A stretch of 6,030 nucleotides of DNA from Lachnospiraceae bacterium (GCA_900754855.1 CAAEEI010000180.1:1-6030); one strand, 5' to 3'; shown: positions 1 through 6,030, counted from the first letter of the stretch. Notes: generated by a model from the sequence alone, not told the origin. Made by a program: numbers and translations.

Positions 1-170
1 CCACTTGTGGTCAGTACACTGTCGCCGGCACGCATGGCTGCATGCATGGCTGCTGCTTCTTTCTGCTGTTTTTTCTGTGGACGGATAGCCATAAAATACA
101 GGATACCACCAAATACTACAACATAAAGAAGAATCATCATTAAACTTCCATTCGCCTGGTTTAATAACAT
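1..170 (-). CDS. yajC: Preprotein translocase subunit YajC, N-terminal part (runs off left edge)
   Basis: YajC is a small single-span membrane protein that associates with SecDF and the SecYEG protein-export channel. Fifty-six codons are visible and the rest lies beyond the left edge. Residues about 10-29 (starting LMMILLYVVV) form the single N-terminal membrane helix. It is followed at once by the family's conserved RPQKKQQKE stretch at 30-38 and then the GDSVLTTSG motif at 49-57, which is diagnostic for YajC. The start at 170 is chosen because GGAGG lies 9 bases upstream at 180-184. Another ATG at 175-177 is nearer the ribosome binding site but is in a different frame that does not give a YajC protein. 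The gene follows tgt after 39 bases with no terminator or obvious promoter between them, so the two are probably co-transcribed. The tgt-yajC order, often followed by secDF, is common in bacteria. Confidence 0.93.
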   Translation of the reverse strand, partial: MLLNQANGSLMMILLYVVVFGGILYFMAIRPQKKQQKEAAAMHAAMRAGDSVLTTS

Positions 171-209
171 AAGTCATTACCTCCATTGTTTCTTATCATC
201 AATAATCTA

Positions 210-1352
210 TTACCGAAGTTCATCCTCCGGCGTTAAAAATCCCTCCAGGGTGGATTTTTTAAACTCTTTATACCGATGTTCTTCTATAGCCGCACGAATG
301 CGTTCCATAAGATGATTATAAAAATAAAGATTATGCAGTACGCAAAGCCGCATACCAAGCATCTCTTTTGCTTTCAGAAGATGACGGATATAGGCTCTGC
401 TGTAGCTTCGACAGGCAGGACATCCGCAGCCTTCTTCAATCGGTCTTGCATCAAGTTCATATTTTTTGTTGAAAAGATTTAATTTTCCATGACCGGTATA
501 TACGTGACCATGCCGTCCGTTCCGGGATGGATATACACAGTCAAAGAAATCTACTCCCCGATCAACAGCTTCCAGAATATTGGCCGGCGTTCCCACGCCC
601 ATCAGATAGGTTGGTTTATTCACCGGGAGATACGGCACAGTCTCATCAAGAATGTGATACATTTCTTCATGGGTTTCTCCCACAGCCAGTCCGCCCACGG
701 CATAGCCGTCCAGATCCATTTCACTGATGATCCGGGCATGTTCCTTGCGGACATCGGCCAGAATTCCTCCCTGATTGATTCCAAATAAAAGCTGATGAGG
801 GTTAACCGCATCCGGCATGGCATTCAGCTCTGCCATCTTTTTCTTACACCGTTCAAGCCATCGGGTTGTCCGGGCAACTGAATGACGAATATACTGTTCG
901 TCGGCTTTACTCGGCGGACACTCATCAAAAGCCATGGCGATGGTTGATCCCAGATTCGACTGAATCTGCATACTCTCTTCCGGCCCCATAAAGATATGAT
1001 GTCCGTCAATATGCGACTGAAAATATACGCCCTCTTCCTTTATTTTACGAAGTCCGGAAAGGGAAAACACCTGAAATCCGCCGGAATCCGTCAGAATCGG
1101 TCTGTCCCATGCCATAAAGCGATGAAGACCACCAAACTCTTTAATGAGTTTATCCCCTGTACGTACATGCAGGTGATACGTGTTGGATAACTCCACCTGT
1201 GTTCCTATTGTCTTTAAATCGTCGGTACTGACGGCGCCCTTAATCGCTCCCACCGTACCCACATTCATAAACACCGGGGTCTCAATGGTCCCATGCACCG
1301 TCTCCAAACGGCCTCTTTTGGCCAATCCATCTTGCGTTAATAATGTATACAT
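210..1352 (-). CDS. tgt: tRNA-guanine(34) transglycosylase (queuine tRNA-ribosyltransferase)
   Basis: Tgt swaps guanine at the wobble position of tRNAs with GUN anticodons (Asp, Asn, His, Tyr) for a queuosine precursor, usually preQ1 in bacteria. The 380-residue length is full for the family and the protein is collinear with known bacterial Tgt. The substrate-pocket motif TDSGGFQVFSL carries the general acid/base Asp89, and FDEC (142-145) supplies Asp143 and Cys145, which contact the base. GLAVGE (221-226) has the Val typical of bacterial preQ1-type enzymes. The covalent nucleophile is Asp271 in FFDCVYPSRNGRHG. The zinc site is Cys309, Cys311, Cys314 and His340, matching the family CxCxxC...H pattern. 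The start is supported by AGGAG about 5 bases upstream and by the usual MYxLL N-terminus. A promoter-like sequence lies upstream at 1383-1411, and yajC follows 39 bases downstream. Neither queA nor a preQ1 riboswitch is visible nearby. Confidence 0.97.
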   Translation of the reverse strand: MYTLLTQDGLAKRGRLETVHGTIETPVFMNVGTVGAIKGAVSTDDLKTIGTQVELSNTYHLHVRTGDKLIKEFGGLHRFMAWDRPILTDSGGFQVFSLSGLRKIKEEGVYFQSHIDGHHIFMGPEESMQIQSNLGSTIAMAFDECPPSKADEQYIRHSVARTTRWLERCKKKMAELNAMPDAVNPHQLLFGINQGGILADVRKEHARIISEMDLDGYAVGGLAVGETHEEMYHILDETVPYLPVNKPTYLMGVGTPANILEAVDRGVDFFDCVYPSRNGRHGHVYTGHGKLNLFNKKYELDARPIEEGCGCPACRSYSRAYIRHLLKAKEMLGMRLCVLHNLYFYNHLMERIRAAIEEHRYKEFKKSTLEGFLTPEDELR

Positions 1353-1382
1353 ATCTTCTCCTAATCTTTACATACAAGCTCC

Positions 1383-1411
1383 ATTGTATCACAGTGCAAA
1401 AAAATGTACAA
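1383..1411 (-). promoter_or_regulatory. Probable sigma-A promoter of tgt-yajC
   Basis: Read on the minus strand, TTGTAC (1406-1411) and TACAAT (1383-1388) are separated by exactly 17 bases. The -10 box matches TATAAT at five of six positions and is preceded by TGN, an extended -10 element. The -35 box matches only its first three bases, so the extended -10 may carry the recognition. Transcription would begin near 1375, giving a leader of roughly 20 bases before the tgt start codon. This is inferred from sequence only. Confidence 0.6.
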
Positions 1412-1425
1412 CTCTTTTTTGCACT
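1393..1425. repeat. Perfect 11-bp inverted repeat over the tgt promoter
   Basis: The plus strand reads AGTGCAAAAAA at 1393-1403 and its exact reverse complement TTTTTTGCACT at 1415-1425, with an 11-base centre. The repeat covers the -35 box and most of the spacer of the proposed tgt promoter, as a repressor operator would. As RNA from the upstream ABC operon it could also form an A/U-rich hairpin, but no U-run follows it on the minus strand, so a terminator role looks weak. Confidence 0.6.
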
Positions 1426-1444
1426 CTTTTCTACAACTCTTTTT
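1407..1444. repeat. Short direct repeats upstream of tgt
   Basis: The 13-base word TACAACTCTTTTT occurs on the plus strand at 1407-1419 and again at 1432-1444, 25 bases apart. A related copy of its core, ACTCTTTT, lies between them at 1423-1430. The three ACTCTTTT cores (1411, 1423, 1436) are therefore spaced 12 and 13 bases apart. The array starts at the proposed -35 box of tgt and extends upstream, where a regulator could bind. It could also be a chance product of an A/T-rich gap. Confidence 0.5.
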
Positions 1445-1467
1445 CCAAGATTAGTGAACCGATTGAT

Positions 1468-2124
1468 TCAGAATTCTTTTTTCTTCATGATGGCCATGCT
1501 GATTTTTATGGAAATTCCCAACACGATCAGGGTGAGGATGCCTGCCGTTATCCCCATCATTCCCATATGCACGGATGGCAGATTATCCTGAAGATGAAGA
1601 AGATGAATACCAAACAACGTCTTTGCCCCTTTCAGAATCACAAGAACCAGAATGCCCAGACCCCCTATTGTTCCCAGCATAACCATTCTTCCTTTATCAC
1701 CGCCATATTTCAGTTGAAATGGAATCGTAATTGCCTGAACAATCAGCAGCAAAAGAAAAATGGCCAGAGAAGGCGGTATAATTTCTGCCACGGACATGAT
1801 TTTTCTTCCGGTGACGTTCAGGATGCACAATGCTGTAGACAACAGCCAGGCTCCCCCGCCAAACAACAGGCTCAGGCTGTATTTTTCAAGCACATAACCG
1901 TTGCGGGTAACTGGAAGAGTAAAGATAAACGCATAACCGTGAGCAAATTCATCATAACTGATCGTGCTGAATGTCAGCGTTGTTACGATAAAACTGAAAA
2001 AACCGATCATAAAAACCACATTATCGGTCAGCAACATCCCGCCAAGTCCAACCACCGCCATCGCAAAAAGAAAAGTTTTGTGCAGCAGCATCAGTTTACA
2101 ATCTTTGATGAATAATCCTTTCAT
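1468..2124 (-). CDS. ABC-2 type transporter permease
   Basis: This 218-residue membrane protein is the likely channel partner of the ATPase encoded just before it. Hydrophobic stretches at about 17-35, 37-57, 84-104, 118-137, 146-164 and 187-208 give six predicted membrane helices, the usual ABC-2 layout. Between helices 2 and 3 it has YDEFAHGYAFIFTLPVTR (57-74), resembling the YDE...LPVTR loop typical of small ABC-2 permeases of the ABC2_membrane_5 type found in YtrA-regulated operons. The start overlaps the ATPase stop by ATGA (2121-2124), and GGGGGAGA at 2129-2136 is a suitable ribosome binding site, so translation is probably coupled. Family members are linked to export or sensing of cell-envelope-active compounds, but the substrate here cannot be read from the sequence. 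No clear terminator follows, so some read-through into tgt is possible. Confidence 0.88.
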   Translation of the reverse strand: MKGLFIKDCKLMLLHKTFLFAMAVVGLGGMLLTDNVVFMIGFFSFIVTTLTFSTISYDEFAHGYAFIFTLPVTRNGYVLEKYSLSLLFGGGAWLLSTALCILNVTGRKIMSVAEIIPPSLAIFLLLLIVQAITIPFQLKYGGDKGRMVMLGTIGGLGILVLVILKGAKTLFGIHLLHLQDNLPSVHMGMMGITAGILTLIVLGISIKISMAIMKKKEF

Positions 2125-2972
2125 TGTTTCTCCCCCTTGATTATCATGGCCATAACCTGATCGATCGTACTTTTTTCAATCGCAATTTCAGGATAATTTT
2201 CCAGGTAATATTGCTTTTGCCCGGTCAGGCAACAATATCCGTAGGCTTCTTTTCGTGATCGCAAAATAAATCGTCTGTCCAATTGATCATATTGCTCCGG
2301 ATTCACTTTTAACAGAGCATATTCATCCAGAAGTACGTCCGTGTCTTCATGAAAAATAATTTTTCCTTCATGCAGCATATAAAGATCATCACACAGCGAT
2401 TCTAAATCGCTGGAAATGTGGGAACTGATGAGAATGGAACGCTCTTCTTCTTTTGCCATAAAATCTCTCAACATTTCCAGTAATTCCTCTCTGGCAATCA
2501 CATCCAGCCCTGCTGTTGGTTCATCAAGAATCAACAGGTCAGCCTCATGGGAAATTGCCACCAAAACCTTTAATTTTGCTTTCATTCCCGTGGAAAACTC
2601 TCTGATCTGCCGGTCAAAAGGCAAATGAAATTTCTGTGCCTTTTCCCGGAAGAAGGATTCGTCAAACTTTGCATACATCGTCTTTAAGACAGGAAGAATA
2701 TCTTTTATCTTCAGATATTCACTAAAACCGGAGTCGGACAGCGCCACACCCAGCTTTTCCTTATCGTTTACCGTAAATTCTCTGCTGTCTTTCCCCTGTA
2801 TCGTAATCTTTCCCCCATCTGTGGCAATCAATCCCAAAATGGCTTTAAACATCGTACTTTTTCCTGCCCCGTTCTGCCCGATCAGTCCTGTTACATAGCC
2901 TGGCCGCAGTTCTAAAGAACAGTCAAGAAGAAAATGGTCATATTGTTTTTTCAACCTCTCGATTTTTAACAT
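2121..2972 (-). CDS. ABC transporter ATP-binding protein (YtrB/BcrA-like)
   Basis: This cytoplasmic ATPase of 283 residues would power the adjacent permease. It carries all the main nucleotide-binding elements: Walker A GQNGAGKST (32-40), signature FSTGMKAKL (126-134, a variant of LSGGQ common in this subfamily), Walker B LLILDEP (146-152) with catalytic Glu151, D-loop AGLD (154-157) and switch His185 in SSH. The usual Q-loop glutamine is not evident: the equivalent region reads VALSDSGF (77-84), so Asp80 may take its place. The last 75 or so residues form a C-terminal extension without a recognised domain. GGAGG at 2981-2985, inside the end of the regulator gene, sits 8 bases from the start. 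The gene lies 3 bases after the GntR gene and overlaps the permease by 4, a tight three-gene operon. The transported substrate is unknown. Confidence 0.93.
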   Translation of the reverse strand: MLKIERLKKQYDHFLLDCSLELRPGYVTGLIGQNGAGKSTMFKAILGLIATDGGKITIQGKDSREFTVNDKEKLGVALSDSGFSEYLKIKDILPVLKTMYAKFDESFFREKAQKFHLPFDRQIREFSTGMKAKLKVLVAISHEADLLILDEPTAGLDVIAREELLEMLRDFMAKEEERSILISSHISSDLESLCDDLYMLHEGKIIFHEDTDVLLDEYALLKVNPEQYDQLDRRFILRSRKEAYGYCCLTGQKQYYLENYPEIAIEKSTIDQVMAMIIKGEKQ

Positions 2973-2975
2973 CTC

Positions 2976-3347
2976 TTATTCCTCCAGAATCAGCATAAAC
3001 AAACTTTTTATCTCTTCATCACAAATGCCGCAGCGCCGACCTTTCTGTATGGCCTTTTCCAGATCCGCTTCCAGTTCTTTTTTCTGTTCTTCCAGCAAAA
3101 GTTCCGGATTCGTAGCCGCCACATAAGTTCCTTTCCCATGCACGGTTACCGTAAATCCTTCGTTTTCCAGATGATCGTATGCCTTCTTTACTGTCAAAGC
3201 GCTGATTCTCAGTTCTTTTGACAGGGCGCGGACAGATGGCAGAGCATCATTTTCTTTTAGTTCACCATTGCGTATGAGTTTTTTTATCTGATCGACAATC
3301 TGCTCATAAATGGGAACCATCAATGAAGTATTGATGATGATTTTCAT
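2976..3347 (-). CDS. GntR-family transcriptional regulator, YtrA subfamily
   Basis: This 123-residue protein is a DNA-binding regulator. Residues about 10-78 form the GntR winged helix: PIYEQIVDQIKKLI is helix 1, LPSVRALSKELRISALTVKKAYDHL spans the helix-turn-helix, and EGFTVTVHGKGTYV is the wing. Only about 45 residues follow, which is too short for the FadR, HutC or MocR effector domains. This fits the YtrA subfamily, whose short tail dimerises. The tail is charged and helical (EEQKKELEADLEKAI) and contains Cys106-Gly-Ile-Cys109. Members usually repress their own operon, encoding an ABC transporter, until a signal such as a cell-wall-active antibiotic releases them. Here the ATPase gene follows after 3 bases, and the gene's own promoter is embedded in repeated half-sites. 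The start is supported by GGAGG at 3354-3358, 6 bases upstream. The inducing signal is not visible. Confidence 0.93.
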   Translation of the reverse strand: MKIIINTSLMVPIYEQIVDQIKKLIRNGELKENDALPSVRALSKELRISALTVKKAYDHLENEGFTVTVHGKGTYVAATNPELLLEEQKKELEADLEKAIQKGRRCGICDEEIKSLFMLILEE

Positions 3348-3368
3348 TTTTTACCTCCCTCTTTCGTT

Positions 3369-3412
3369 TATAACAGTATATAACAGCATCCAACTGTTGT
3401 CAAGTGTTATAT
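3369..3412. promoter_or_regulatory. Probable GntR/YtrA operator: nested repeats over the promoter
   Basis: On the plus strand TATAACAG occurs at 3369-3376 and 3379-3386, exactly 10 bases or one helical turn apart. ATATAACA (3378-3385) and its exact reverse complement TGTTATAT (3405-3412) form a perfect 8-bp inverted repeat. Inside it, AACAG (3382-3386) faces CTGTT (3394-3398). In total there are four AACA-type half-sites, two in each direction, covering both promoter boxes. Binding here would block RNA polymerase, consistent with autorepression by the gene immediately downstream. The choice of protein is inferred from position. Confidence 0.65.
3375..3403 (-). promoter_or_regulatory. Strong sigma-A promoter of the GntR/ABC operon
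   Basis: On the minus strand a perfect -35 box TTGACA (3398-3403) and a -10 box TATACT (3375-3380, five of six matches) are separated by exactly 17 bases. Transcription would start near 3368, about 20 bases ahead of the regulator start codon and just upstream of its GGAGG site. Such a near-consensus promoter suits a gene kept down by a repressor bound on top of it. Confidence 0.85.
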
Positions 3413-3433
3413 GGTGTTTATTGTTTTGATCAA

Positions 3434-3474
3434 TAAAAAAACGGAAAACCAACATTGTATAGATGGTCTTCCGT
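3434..3474 (-). terminator. Rho-independent terminator after the 6-phospho-beta-glucosidase gene
   Basis: In minus-strand RNA, ACGGAAGACC (3465-3474) pairs with GGUUUUCCGU (3441-3450) as ten base pairs with one G-U, around a 14-base loop. A run of seven U (3434-3440) follows. It lies 22 bases after the hydrolase stop codon and ahead of the GntR promoter, so it separates the two transcription units. The plus strand also shows TTTTT (3474-3478) after the stem, so it could act in both directions. Confidence 0.88.
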
Positions 3475-3496
3475 TTTTCCCGGCAGTGATTCTATT

Positions 3497-4909
3497 TTAT
3501 TTTTCTCTGTTTCCGGCAATCCTTTCCCTGTACCAGTAAAAAGATTTTTTCGGTATTCTTTTCAGGGTACCGCTGCCGTCATCCTGTTTATCCACATAGA
3601 TCATTCCGTATCGCTTGGACATTTCTCCGGTGGTCGCACTGATCAGATCGACGCCTGCCCACGGGGTATACCCGAGAATATCCACTCCATCTTGACAAAT
3701 GGCGTCCATCATGGCGTCAATGTGCGTACGAAGATAATCTATACGATAGTCGTCTTCTATCTGTCCATTTTCTTCCAGAATGTCTTTTGCTCCCAATCCG
3801 TTTTCCACCACAAACAAAGGAATCTGATAACGGTCATACAACTCGTTTAACGTGATTCTAAATCCCAGCGGATCAATCGGCCATCCCCACTGGCTGCATT
3901 CTAAATGAGGATTTCTGGCGGAAGCAAATACATTTCCGCCGGACGCCTCCCCCTGTCCATCGGCACGGACACACCGACTGTTATAATAAGACAGAGAAAG
4001 AAAATCCACGGTATTTTCTTTCAGGATTTTTTCATCCTGTGGTTCCATCTCCAGAGTAATGCCTTCTTTTTCCATAAATTTTCGGGCATAGGCCGGATAT
4101 TCTCCTCGAACCTGCACATCCGTAAAGAAATAATTTTCCCTGTCTTTTTTCAGGCCTGCCCAGACGTCTTCCGGATTACAACTGTAAGGGTACACCTTTC
4201 CCGCCGCCAGCATACAGCCAATCTGGCATTCCGGATTGATTTCACGGGCCAGTTTGGTGGCCAGGGCGGAAGCCACCAGTTCGTTGTGCGCAGCCTGATA
4301 TTTGACCTGTTCCTGATTTTCTCCTTCGGCAAAACGGATGCCTGCCCCCATAAACGGCAGATGCATAAGCATGTTGATCTCATTAAACGTGATCCAGTAC
4401 CGCACCTTATTTTTAAACCGGTGGAAAACAGCCTGACAATAGCGAAGATAACACGAAATCATCTTCCGGCTTCTCCAGGAACCATATCGTTCCACCAGCG
4501 CAAGAGGAGCATCAAAATGACAGAGCGTGACAATTGGCTCAATGTTATATTTCCGCAGTTCATCAATATATTCTTCATAAAACCGCAGGCCGGCTTCGTT
4601 GGGTTCTTCTTCCTCTCCCGTAGGAAAAATCCTTGACCAGGAAAGGGAGAAACGATAACATTTCAGCCCCAGCTTTGCAAAAAGGGCAATATCTTCTTTA
4701 TAGTGACCATAAGCGTCCGTGGCTTCTCTTCCCGGAAAAAAAGAGTCTTCCGGCAGAGTCCGATAATCCATTTCTCCCTTCATGACCGGCATGCGATTTT
4801 CGCCGTGGGGAAGGACATCGACGATTGCCATTCCTCTTCCGTCTTCCTGCCATCCCCCTTCAGACTGATTCGCTGCGGTAGCTGCGCCCCATAAAAAATC
4901 TTTCCGCAT
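3497..4909 (-). CDS. 6-phospho-beta-glucosidase, glycoside hydrolase family 1
   Basis: This cytoplasmic enzyme hydrolyses phosphorylated beta-glucosides (such as 6-phospho-cellobiose or 6-phospho-aryl-glucosides) delivered by a PTS, giving glucose 6-phosphate and glucose or an aglycone. At 470 residues it is full length for a family-1 barrel. The N-terminal signature FLWGAATAANQSEGGW (5-20) is intact. The acid/base is Glu177 in TFNEIN and the nucleophile is Glu369 in FVVENGLG. Ser424, Lys432 and Tyr434 in the LISATTGEMSKRYG segment match the Ser-Lys-Tyr set that binds the sugar 6-phosphate in phospho-specific members, so phospho-beta-glucosidase is favoured over plain beta-glucosidase. No signal peptide is present. 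AAGGAG at 4916-4921 lies 6 bases before the start. The PTS permease stop is only 14 bases upstream, so the two form an operon, and a terminator follows. It resembles BglA/BglB/AscB-type enzymes, but the exact symbol cannot be assigned. Confidence 0.94.
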   Translation of the reverse strand: MRKDFLWGAATAANQSEGGWQEDGRGMAIVDVLPHGENRMPVMKGEMDYRTLPEDSFFPGREATDAYGHYKEDIALFAKLGLKCYRFSLSWSRIFPTGEEEEPNEAGLRFYEEYIDELRKYNIEPIVTLCHFDAPLALVERYGSWRSRKMISCYLRYCQAVFHRFKNKVRYWITFNEINMLMHLPFMGAGIRFAEGENQEQVKYQAAHNELVASALATKLAREINPECQIGCMLAAGKVYPYSCNPEDVWAGLKKDRENYFFTDVQVRGEYPAYARKFMEKEGITLEMEPQDEKILKENTVDFLSLSYYNSRCVRADGQGEASGGNVFASARNPHLECSQWGWPIDPLGFRITLNELYDRYQIPLFVVENGLGAKDILEENGQIEDDYRIDYLRTHIDAMMDAICQDGVDILGYTPWAGVDLISATTGEMSKRYGMIYVDKQDDGSGTLKRIPKKSFYWYRERIAGNREK

Positions 4910-4923
4910 AGTTTTCTCCTTTC

Positions 4924-6030
4924 CTATTCTACCATCAGGAGTACATCTCCCGGCTGCACTTCCTTCGCATCCGAAGAGAGAATGTTCTGATAATCTCCAT
5001 AGTTGGCAACCAGTACCGGCGTCGCCAGAGAAAATCCCGCTTCTTTAATCATTTCCAGATCAAATTCCAGAAGTTTTTCTCCTTTTTTGACCACGTCGCC
5101 AGCTTTTGCCAGCGGTGTAAATCCTTTTCCTTCCAGCTGTACCGTATCCATCCCCACATGAATGAGTAACTCAACGCCAGCGGTGGTCGTCAGGCCAATG
5201 GCATGACCGGTTGGGAAGAAAGCAGAAATGGTTCCATCGGCCGGCGCATACACTGCCCCTTCTTCCGGCAAAATAGCCAATCCCTGTCCCAGCGCCCCCG
5301 AAGCAAACGCTTCATCCTGCAACTGGCTGAGTTTCATGGTTTTTCCTTTTAACGGGCTGGCAATCACCATTTTTTCTTCTGCCTTTTTCTCTTTTGTTTG
5401 TTCCAAAACCGGAACATCGGTTTCTTTTGTTTCTGCAGTCATCGGTTTATCCTGATAAAACAGCATGGTCAAAATAAATCCAACGGCCATGGAGATGGCG
5501 ATTCCGACAAAGGCCACGATGATGTTCCCCATGGTTCCATCCGGATTCATCATATTTGGCAATTCAAAGATACCCATACCGCCCAGAATAAACTTACGGA
5601 AATTAAAATGACCGTAGAAAGCGCCGCCGATTCCACCGGCAATACAACTGATAATGAACGGTTTTTTTAACGGCAGTAAAATACCGTAGATGGCTGGTTC
5701 CGTTACGCCAAAAATACCGGAAATAAAGTTCGGGATGGCCATTTCTTTTAATTTTTTATCCTTTGTCTTAAAGAAGATAGCCAGAACAACGGCTGAGGTG
5801 GCAAAGGTACAGGCAAAGAACGGCATCATCACATTATCATAACCAAGGGTCATGACATTGTTAATGTACACGGGAATGAATCCCCAATGCATGCCGAAAA
5901 TAACCAAAATCTGCCAGGTCAGACCGACAACGCCTCCCGCCAGCAGCGGACTTACACTTCGGATAGCCAGAGTAAATTCGGAAATCAGCGTGGAGCCAAA
6001 GGTTGCGATCGGGCCAAGGAACAGTACGGA
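4924..6030 (-). CDS. PTS beta-glucoside-specific permease, IIC end plus IIA domain (5' end beyond right edge)
   Basis: This is the C-terminal 368 residues of a glucose/glucoside-family PTS permease, probably of IIBCA order. The frame stays open to the right edge, and the first visible residues (SVLFLGPIATFGSTLISEFT) are already mid-IIC membrane sequence, so the gene starts outside. Visible residues 1 to about 190 are IIC, with several membrane helices and the conserved GVTEPAIYG motif (108-116) followed by LPLKKPF. A charged linker (about 193-221, rich in Lys, Glu and Thr) leads to a complete IIA domain. There His291 in LLIHVGMDTV is the phosphorylated histidine and His276 in TGHAIGL is its partner, matching His90 and His75 of E. 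coli IIA-Glc. HPr phosphorylates IIA, which passes phosphate through IIB to the incoming sugar. The downstream 6-phospho-beta-glucosidase points to a beta-glucoside substrate. Any promoter or antiterminator site would lie beyond the edge. Confidence 0.93.
   Translation of the reverse strand, partial: SVLFLGPIATFGSTLISEFTLAIRSVSPLLAGGVVGLTWQILVIFGMHWGFIPVYINNVMTLGYDNVMMPFFACTFATSAVVLAIFFKTKDKKLKEMAIPNFISGIFGVTEPAIYGILLPLKKPFIISCIAGGIGGAFYGHFNFRKFILGGMGIFELPNMMNPDGTMGNIIVAFVGIAISMAVGFILTMLFYQDKPMTAETKETDVPVLEQTKEKKAEEKMVIASPLKGKTMKLSQLQDEAFASGALGQGLAILPEEGAVYAPADGTISAFFPTGHAIGLTTTAGVELLIHVGMDTVQLEGKGFTPLAKAGDVVKKGEKLLEFDLEMIKEAGFSLATPVLVANYGDYQNILSSDAKEVQPGDVLLMVE

Noticed and set aside
175..177. 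ATG closer to the GGAGG site as the yajC start
   Set aside because: It is in a different frame from the YajC protein and too close to the ribosome binding site. The ATG at 168-170 gives a proper YajC N-terminus.
1353..1382. Possible preQ1 riboswitch in the tgt leader
   Set aside because: The predicted leader is only about 20 bases, too short for a preQ1 aptamer, and no suitable C-rich loop and A-rich tail were seen.
1180..2115. A 311-codon open frame on the plus strand, opposite the end of tgt and the permease gene
   Set aside because: It runs antisense across two well-supported genes and the control gap between them. Its product is rich in His, Gln and Lys with no recognisable domain, as expected when the opposite strand of a membrane protein gene is read.
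3426..3433. TTGATCAA palindrome near the GntR promoter
   Set aside because: An 8-base palindrome in an A/T-rich gap is easily due to chance. It does not resemble the AACAG half-sites and lies upstream of the promoter boxes beside the terminator.
3905..4636. A 243-codon open frame on the plus strand, opposite the 6-phospho-beta-glucosidase gene
   Set aside because: It lies wholly inside a clearly identified GH1 gene, has no family motif, and is best explained as a shadow frame.
5905..5907. TTG codon as a possible start of the PTS permease gene
   Set aside because: The frame continues upstream to the window edge with typical IIC membrane sequence, and a start here would remove IIB and half of IIC. 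The codon is an internal leucine.

Overview
All genes in this window lie on the minus strand and read from the right edge towards the left. The protein sequences look like a low-to-mid-GC Gram-positive of the Clostridia, most probably a gut Lachnospiraceae-type organism. The reasons are the clostridial form of Tgt and its tgt-yajC linkage, strong GGAGG-type ribosome binding sites at almost every gene, a YtrA-type GntR/ABC operon, and a Firmicutes-style beta-glucoside PTS with its 6-phospho-beta-glucosidase. The genus cannot be fixed from this window.

There are three transcription units, in order of transcription. (1) Right side, 6030 to 3497: the 3' part of a beta-glucoside PTS permease gene (end of IIC, linker, IIA) is followed 14 bases later by a GH1 6-phospho-beta-glucosidase gene. 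The unit closes with a clear rho-independent terminator at 3434-3474. The permease imports and phosphorylates a beta-glucoside, and the hydrolase splits the phosphorylated sugar in the cytoplasm. (2) Centre, 3403 to 1468: a near-consensus promoter buried in an array of AACAG-type half-sites drives a small GntR/YtrA-family repressor, an ABC ATPase and a six-helix ABC-2 permease. These three genes are very tightly packed (3-base gap, then a 4-base ATGA overlap). This is a self-regulated export or stress-response ABC operon of unknown substrate. (3) Left side, 1411 to the left edge: tgt (tRNA-guanine transglycosylase, queuosine pathway) followed by the start of yajC (Sec translocase accessory subunit). 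A plausible promoter sits in a 115-base gap that also holds an 11-bp perfect inverted repeat and three ACTCTTTT repeats.

No RNA genes, CRISPR arrays, insertion sequences, broken genes or frameshifts were seen, and no gap between genes exceeds about 150 bases. I found no new system. The points most worth a second look are the two repeat-rich control regions, upstream of the GntR gene and upstream of tgt.
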